Positions 59,130-64,000 of a stretch of 64,000 bases of DNA are shown here, one piece after another. The stretch spans positions 84,588,087-84,652,086 of the forward strand of contig NC_035448.2 of the NCBI RefSeq assembly GCF_002127325.2, written 5' to 3'. The position numbers and the translations under genes are program-made. The DNA comes from Helianthus annuus (taxonomy: Eukaryota; Streptophyta; Magnoliopsida; Asterales; Asteraceae). Under the pieces are notes generated by a model that was given only the letters and a program-made list of their open reading frames with translations, did not search any database and was not told the origin of the DNA. Position 1 is the first letter of the stretch. Each line of letters starts with the position of its first letter.

Positions 59130-60771
59130 TTGTGTCATAAGTCATTTCTCATATTGACATAATATAAAGTGATGCATTATAATTATCACCTTTACATATT
59201 ACCATAAACCTTTTTAATAGTGTTCTTGATATATTTTAATACTCAGTCATGATAGTAAGTCAAATTAATTATATGTGTTGTATTATACTTGATAAGAAGA
59301 CATCTTATCAATTATATATTGTATAATTTGACTTTATACAATATATTTAATATGCTATCGCTTATGCATATAGACAATATTAAATAGAGCAATTGCATTA
59401 AAATTGTGGTTTGTTATCATTTTCATGAAAGCTTATGAGCATGCTTAGTCACAAAGTGTGAGACTCCATAAAGTTTATTATAAAGTTATAGAACTTGTAA
59501 GATTTTAAAACCGATCAATCTAAATGACTCGGTCATATAACCACTTCTCAATTTATATCATGTGATGAGAAGATTATTTGTAAGAAAAGTTTGAATAAAA
59601 AAAAATTTTCATTCTGGAGTAGCAAGATCATTAAAAAATATATATAATTTTTAAAACAACCACATGTGAAAGTTGTGTAAATCTAATCCACGAAGTGAAT
59701 GTGATGATATAATGACCAGTGTAAAGGTGAAGATCATGTACACAACTAAGAAAATTGTAATGATGTCACTATGATAGTTGTTTGGTTATAATCCATTCCT
59801 TGAACTGAATGTGATGATATAATAATTGGTGTAAAGTTCGTAATCAATGGTAATTGAGGAAATTGTTATGATGCTCATGTAAGACCAACCATGTTAATAA
59901 TGTGATGACTATACAATGATCGTTATAAAGGTCGTAAGATATATGATTGATAAATCTTATACGACTCAACTACTTCTCAATTGATGGTAAGCAAAGAGAA
60001 CATTATTTACAAGGAAAAATCGATTTAATTCTTTTCATTTGTCACACTTGAGACATATGCTCCCAAAGTAGCAATATCATTGTAAGAGTTATGAAAATGA
60101 AATGATTTTACACTCATGTGACCGAGTAAATAATGAAAAGCTATGAAGCTTGTTTTGGTTCTACTCTATTCCCAAAAGTGAATGTGATTATATATTAATC
60201 ATTGTAAATATAATGATGGACCTAATTGAGACACTTGTAATGATGAGATTGACTATAAGAATTGTAATGATGACCATTTTAATAATGAGATGGACCACCA
60301 AAAGTGGCAAACTAAGGAGTGATTGCATAACGTGATGGTTTTAACTTTAAACTTATAATATATTCTCTCGTATCATATGTTTTTTATTACATACGAGCAA
60401 GTAATACACATACGATCATAAACCAGAAGTTTATGGATCATAGTTACTTAATTAGTTGGCATGACCGGTTAGACCACACCGAGTCAATGATGATGTGAAA
60501 TATATTGAAGAACTAGAAGATTCTTCAAGATAATAATTAGCATGTAATGTTTGCTCTCAAGGGAAATTATATATTTGCAAAATAAACGAAGGTGTGTATA
60601 CCTAAATATTCTAGAAGAGATTAAAGGATATGCATATCCCAACATGATACCATTTAGTGTTTTAAATCGATGCATCGTCTAAATGGTTATCAAATCCACA
60701 ACCTGAAGCTTGTGTGATTGTGGCTTAGCTAATGTGATAGCAAACATATTAATCCATATTAGTATATTTAT
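59130..60771. other. AT-rich region with degenerate repeats, probably part of the copia remnant
   Basis: The words GTGAATGTGATGATATAATNACC and GTGTAAAGGT recur at about 59690, 59805 and 60178. A block containing GTAGCAA(G/T)ATCATT...AAA recurs at about 59617 and 60067. Spacing is irregular. No coding sequence recognised. Confidence 0.4.
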
Positions 60772-63250
60772 TTGACAATAGTGGATTTGATTCCCAAGTT
60801 ATTAACGATCATTGGAATAAGTGGTATTGTTGAGATGATCACTAAACGTCTACTATTGGTTACAAAGCCAATGATCATGAGAGGAGCAAAAGTTCATTTA
60901 GGTACATGTAATTTTATATATAGTACCATCAATTCACATCAAGCCAATAAGTTATAGTTCTCCCCATACAGTTGGTTTTTGGTCACGAACCAAAGATGTC
61001 TCATCAAAGATTTTGGTTGTGCGACATATATTGAAACTCATCCACCACACCGCACAAAGATGTGACTTCTAAAAAGTTTGAGAATATGTTGGGTATAAAT
61101 AATCATATATGATTAAATACTTAAAGCCATAAGTGAGAAATTCGTTTATGGCTCATTGGTTTTCACTTTAATGAATGAATGTTTCCGACATTAGGGGGAG
61201 ATAACAAGTAGTTGGAAAGTGAAAAGTGAAATAAATTATCATGTCATCTTGATCCTCAGACTATAAACTATGAACTAGAAGTTTAAAGTATAATTCATTT
61301 ACCAATATTAAAGAACAAATTACCAGACAAGTTCACTGACCTAAATAGAGTGACCAAGTAAGTCACATAATCAACTGCTTATGCTCCATTTATATTTGTG
61401 TCCCAAGAGGACAACCACATATTTTTGTAATGAGTCTATTGCACGCCTAAAGTGTGGTAGACTAGTTGATTCCAATAATAAAATTCCTCGAAAATTGGAG
61501 CAAGTAATTTAGATGGTCAAGTCGAGGTTATAGTAATAAGATATCCTGAAAAGTCAAGAGACATGATTGTTCAAGAAGAACCTCAGGTACCTAAAAATAA
61601 AGATATCTCGATAAGTTGTATCATGTCTAAGATATGTATGGAATCGAAATAAAAATCGACGTCGTTGTACTTTTGTATATAATGTAGCGCTTAAAATGAT
61701 TAAATGATGAGGATCAAGATTTAAGATCTGCCTATGAATGAATATTAAGAAATGATTGGTCAAAATAAAAAGACGCAAATAAGGTAAAGCTGAATTCTCT
61801 AATGACATGGAAAGTATCTGGACCAACAGTACATACAACCGAAGTTGTAAAATATGTTGGATATAAACGGGTCTTTTATGCGAATTATGTGAAAATCAAA
61901 TTGAGTGATATAAGGAAAAATTGGTGGCACAATAATTTTCGCAAAGACCTATGATTGATTATGAGGAGACGTATTCTCCACTAATGGATGCAATGACTTT
62001 CCAATATTTTATTAGTTTGGTAATATAAAGAGAGAATTGATATTCTTCTTATGAATGTTATGTAGCATTTGATACTGAGAGTTTACATGAAAGTCTCGAA
62101 GGATTAAATTATGTAGGTCATGTAAAGTAAGTTCTCGAGAACAATGTGATCATTCTATACATATTCGGATTTGAATAGGTTATGATTATTTTACACGTTG
62201 GATATAATTGGAATTCCTGATGAGTTTCTAAAGCAATTGGGTGCTTAAAAGGTTAACTAAAACATCTTAACAATGTAATTCTTGTACCCTGTGATTGTGA
62301 TATCTCAATAAACAGTGTACAAGCATGGTACAAAAATGAATTTTGAAAATAAAAGAAAGTATTCATGATATCTTTACATATAATATAGAAATTTATGCGT
62401 TAAATGAGCAAGTTTGTGTAGCAAAATTCCTAAAGAGTGAATGCATATTCATATTTGGATAAGATGAAACGAATTCCCTCATGGATTGATAATGCTAGAA
62501 GCATTGATGTCAAGACCTCAAGATTATACTATATGAATTGACAAAATACGTATGGACTAAAATAGTCGGGTCTAGTGTTGTACAACTCGAGATATTCGCA
62601 TAAAGAGGGATATAAGTTTGATTATATTATCCATGTTTTTATGAACATTCTACTTTTAAAAGTTCACTATAATCGCAGTTTACAGTGATGATGTCTAGGC
62701 ATCATTGAGAGAAACTGTCGAGCTTTTAGAGGGATAATTTTTTTTAATGAGCTTAGCATGAGTGTATACGTAATTATATTTTATCAATCCTTCAAGTACA
62801 TCCAGAAGAGGATGATGTTGGAACATTTTAGTATGGACATAGTTGAACCTTAAAGTATGTTAAAGGTTGTTAAGTAACTTGTTATAAGAAATGCCTATTA
62901 TCATCTCCTACCAAAGTAGAGATTCTTATTCTAGAAGTACCATCATTAAATGCATATGTGCATTAATATGTTTTACTAGCTATGCATGTTTATAATATCT
63001 TTCACTTGAGCTTATTGTCATGATATAGCCATTGTCAAGCGAAGAGACATTGGAATGAGTTCAAAGAAATATTTAAACTAAGAATTTGCAAATTAAAGAT
63101 GGTATTGCAAATTTATGGCTCAATATGTAGAATAGACATTTGCATTAATATTATTCATCAATCATAATACATCTAGAAGATGGTGGACATTTTCATACGC
63201 ACAAAGCTTATAGTATAAGTACATTTTATGATGTCCAAGTAGTTCTATAG
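60772..63250 (+). pseudogene. Heavily decayed Ty1/copia integrase, RT and RNase H
   Basis: Family-like peptides appear in order but in shifting frames with many stops. The integrase C-terminal part is at 60772-61200 (LVTKPMIMRGAKVHLGTCNF, then HPPHRTKM and a FHFNE...FPTLGG-like segment near 61165-61200). A linker at about 61310 reads like NKLPDKFTDLNRVTK. The RT start at about 61942 gives QRPMIDYEETYSPLMDAMTF. An RNase H-region piece at about 63040 gives RRHWNEFKEIFK. It is a long-dead copia element on the + strand; no frame is usable. Confidence 0.75.
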
Positions 63251-64000
63251 AAAATGACTCTTATCATCTCCTATCAAAGAAGCAAAGATCATTGGTCCAG
63301 AAGTACCGTAGTTAAATGCAAATTGTATATCTTGCTAGTATGTATACACGGACACATGTCATGAAATTCCTTGACAAGATATAACTTGTGTATAGCGATG
63401 AGATAATGTAACGGTTAAAACATATATTTCTATACCCTTGATATGGATTCATATTTTACTAACCCATCTACAAGTTTGGTTAGTTTTGTAAATGCAAGGA
63501 ATGTAACAAAACATATTCATGGATCTTATGGTATCTACTTACAAGTGGAGGTAATTAAAGTTTCACATGAAGATCATATATCAATGCTCATTGAAGGATT
63601 TTACATTAATGGATCAAGTAACATACCAAGCTGCACATCAATGGATTACGAAGTTTTGAGCAACTTTCAAAGAAGCCGGACACGAGTCACTTATAGGATA
63701 CATGTAAAAATGAGGGGGGAGGGGTATTATACAAGTTGCACTCTTTTCCCTTAATTAAGTTTTATCCCAATGGGTTTTCTTAGTAAGGTTTTTAATGAGG
63801 CAACATACCTGATCCAAAAGTATCAGGAGGAGAAAATACGCGTTGCACTTTTTTCCCTTAGCTGAGGTTTTATCCCACTGGGTTTTCCTAGCAAGGTTTT
63901 TAGCGAGGCAACATCACCAAGCGTATTAAAGGCATGTGTCAATGAGGAATGTTATGAATGTATCGTTTATATGGTGACTCTCCACATACATAACTCTTAT
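63251..64000 (+). repeat. 3' end of the copia remnant with a duplicated block
   Basis: A block with TTGCACTCTTTTCCCTTA, TTTTATCCCA(A/C)TGGGTTTTC and AAGGTTTTTAATGAGGCAAC occurs twice (about 63737-63808 and 63844-63914). This block is typical of the 3' non-coding/LTR part of plant copia elements. The purine-rich GAGGGGGGAGGGGTAT (63712-63727) before it may be the purine tract. The 103-codon frame at 63443-63754 has no recognised similarity. Confidence 0.5.

Noticed and set aside
63443..63754. 103-aa ORF near the right edge
   Set aside because: No recognised motif; sits in the decayed 3' part of a copia element, probably chance.
1..64000. tRNA, rRNA or snRNA genes
   Set aside because: Only 12-13 nt primer binding sites matching the tRNA-Met 3' end were seen, not tRNA genes.

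Overview
This is a repeat-dominated stretch of a plant nuclear genome. It contains one real host gene, spliceosomal introns with GT-AG and GC-AG borders, plant Ty3/gypsy and Ty1/copia elements, MITEs and a Helitron end. The element families (Tekay-type gypsy LTRs beginning TGTCACACCCCC on the + strand, an Athila-type LTR rich in CACGGGGCCGTG dyads, a Tat-type element with an antisense ORF) suggest a eudicot, probably Asteraceae. The family assignment is an inference from recognised repeat style, not from a search.

Layout. 1-2894 is the 3' part of a Tat-like gypsy element: antisense extra ORF with its own TATA box, purine tract, 3' LTR. 2895-5020 holds two broken copia pieces in opposite orientations. 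5021-33637 is one 3.6-kb solo LTR (target duplication GCTAC at both ends) expanded to 28.6 kb by nested insertions: Tekay-1 (5200-20052, duplication TTCAT) and Tekay-2 (22275-32432, duplication TGTGA). Tekay-1 is itself split by a coding-less element made of two nearly identical LTRs around a 97-bp core (11334-16160, duplication GTTGC). Tekay-2 has an open gag-pol frame and LTRs differing at one base that I could find, so it is very young and possibly autonomous. 33643-35320 is another LTR remnant, followed by a fragment of an acidic-protein gene and a large fold-back DNA transposon (36018-37656).

The host gene lies at 37759-50920 (+). It can be assembled by eye into 35 exons that keep one frame for 1,730 codons. 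It encodes a TARBP1/Trm3-like SPOUT (SpoU) RNA 2'-O-methyltransferase, predicted to make Gm18 in tRNA. Its start codon lies only about 100 bp from the fold-back transposon. Its intron 32 (3.5 kb) is packed with two near-perfect fold-back palindromes, a MITE split by a hAT-like element with an 8-bp duplication, a further inverted-repeat element and a Helitron-like 3' end. Two introns use GC donors.

52384-57607 is a 5'-truncated Athila-like element with gag and protease but no reverse transcriptase or integrase, ending in a 1.7-kb LTR. It sits in another LTR remnant (to 59129) that carries 60-bp tandem repeats. 59130-64000 is AT-rich and contains a heavily decayed copia integrase/RT/RNase H pseudogene and its 3' end.

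The most notable unlisted structure is a short GGA-triloop hairpin lying exactly 18 bp from the 3' LTR in all three Tekay-like elements. It shows a compensatory base-pair change, and it is kept in the otherwise emptied element. No RNA genes, CRISPR arrays or prokaryotic systems were seen.
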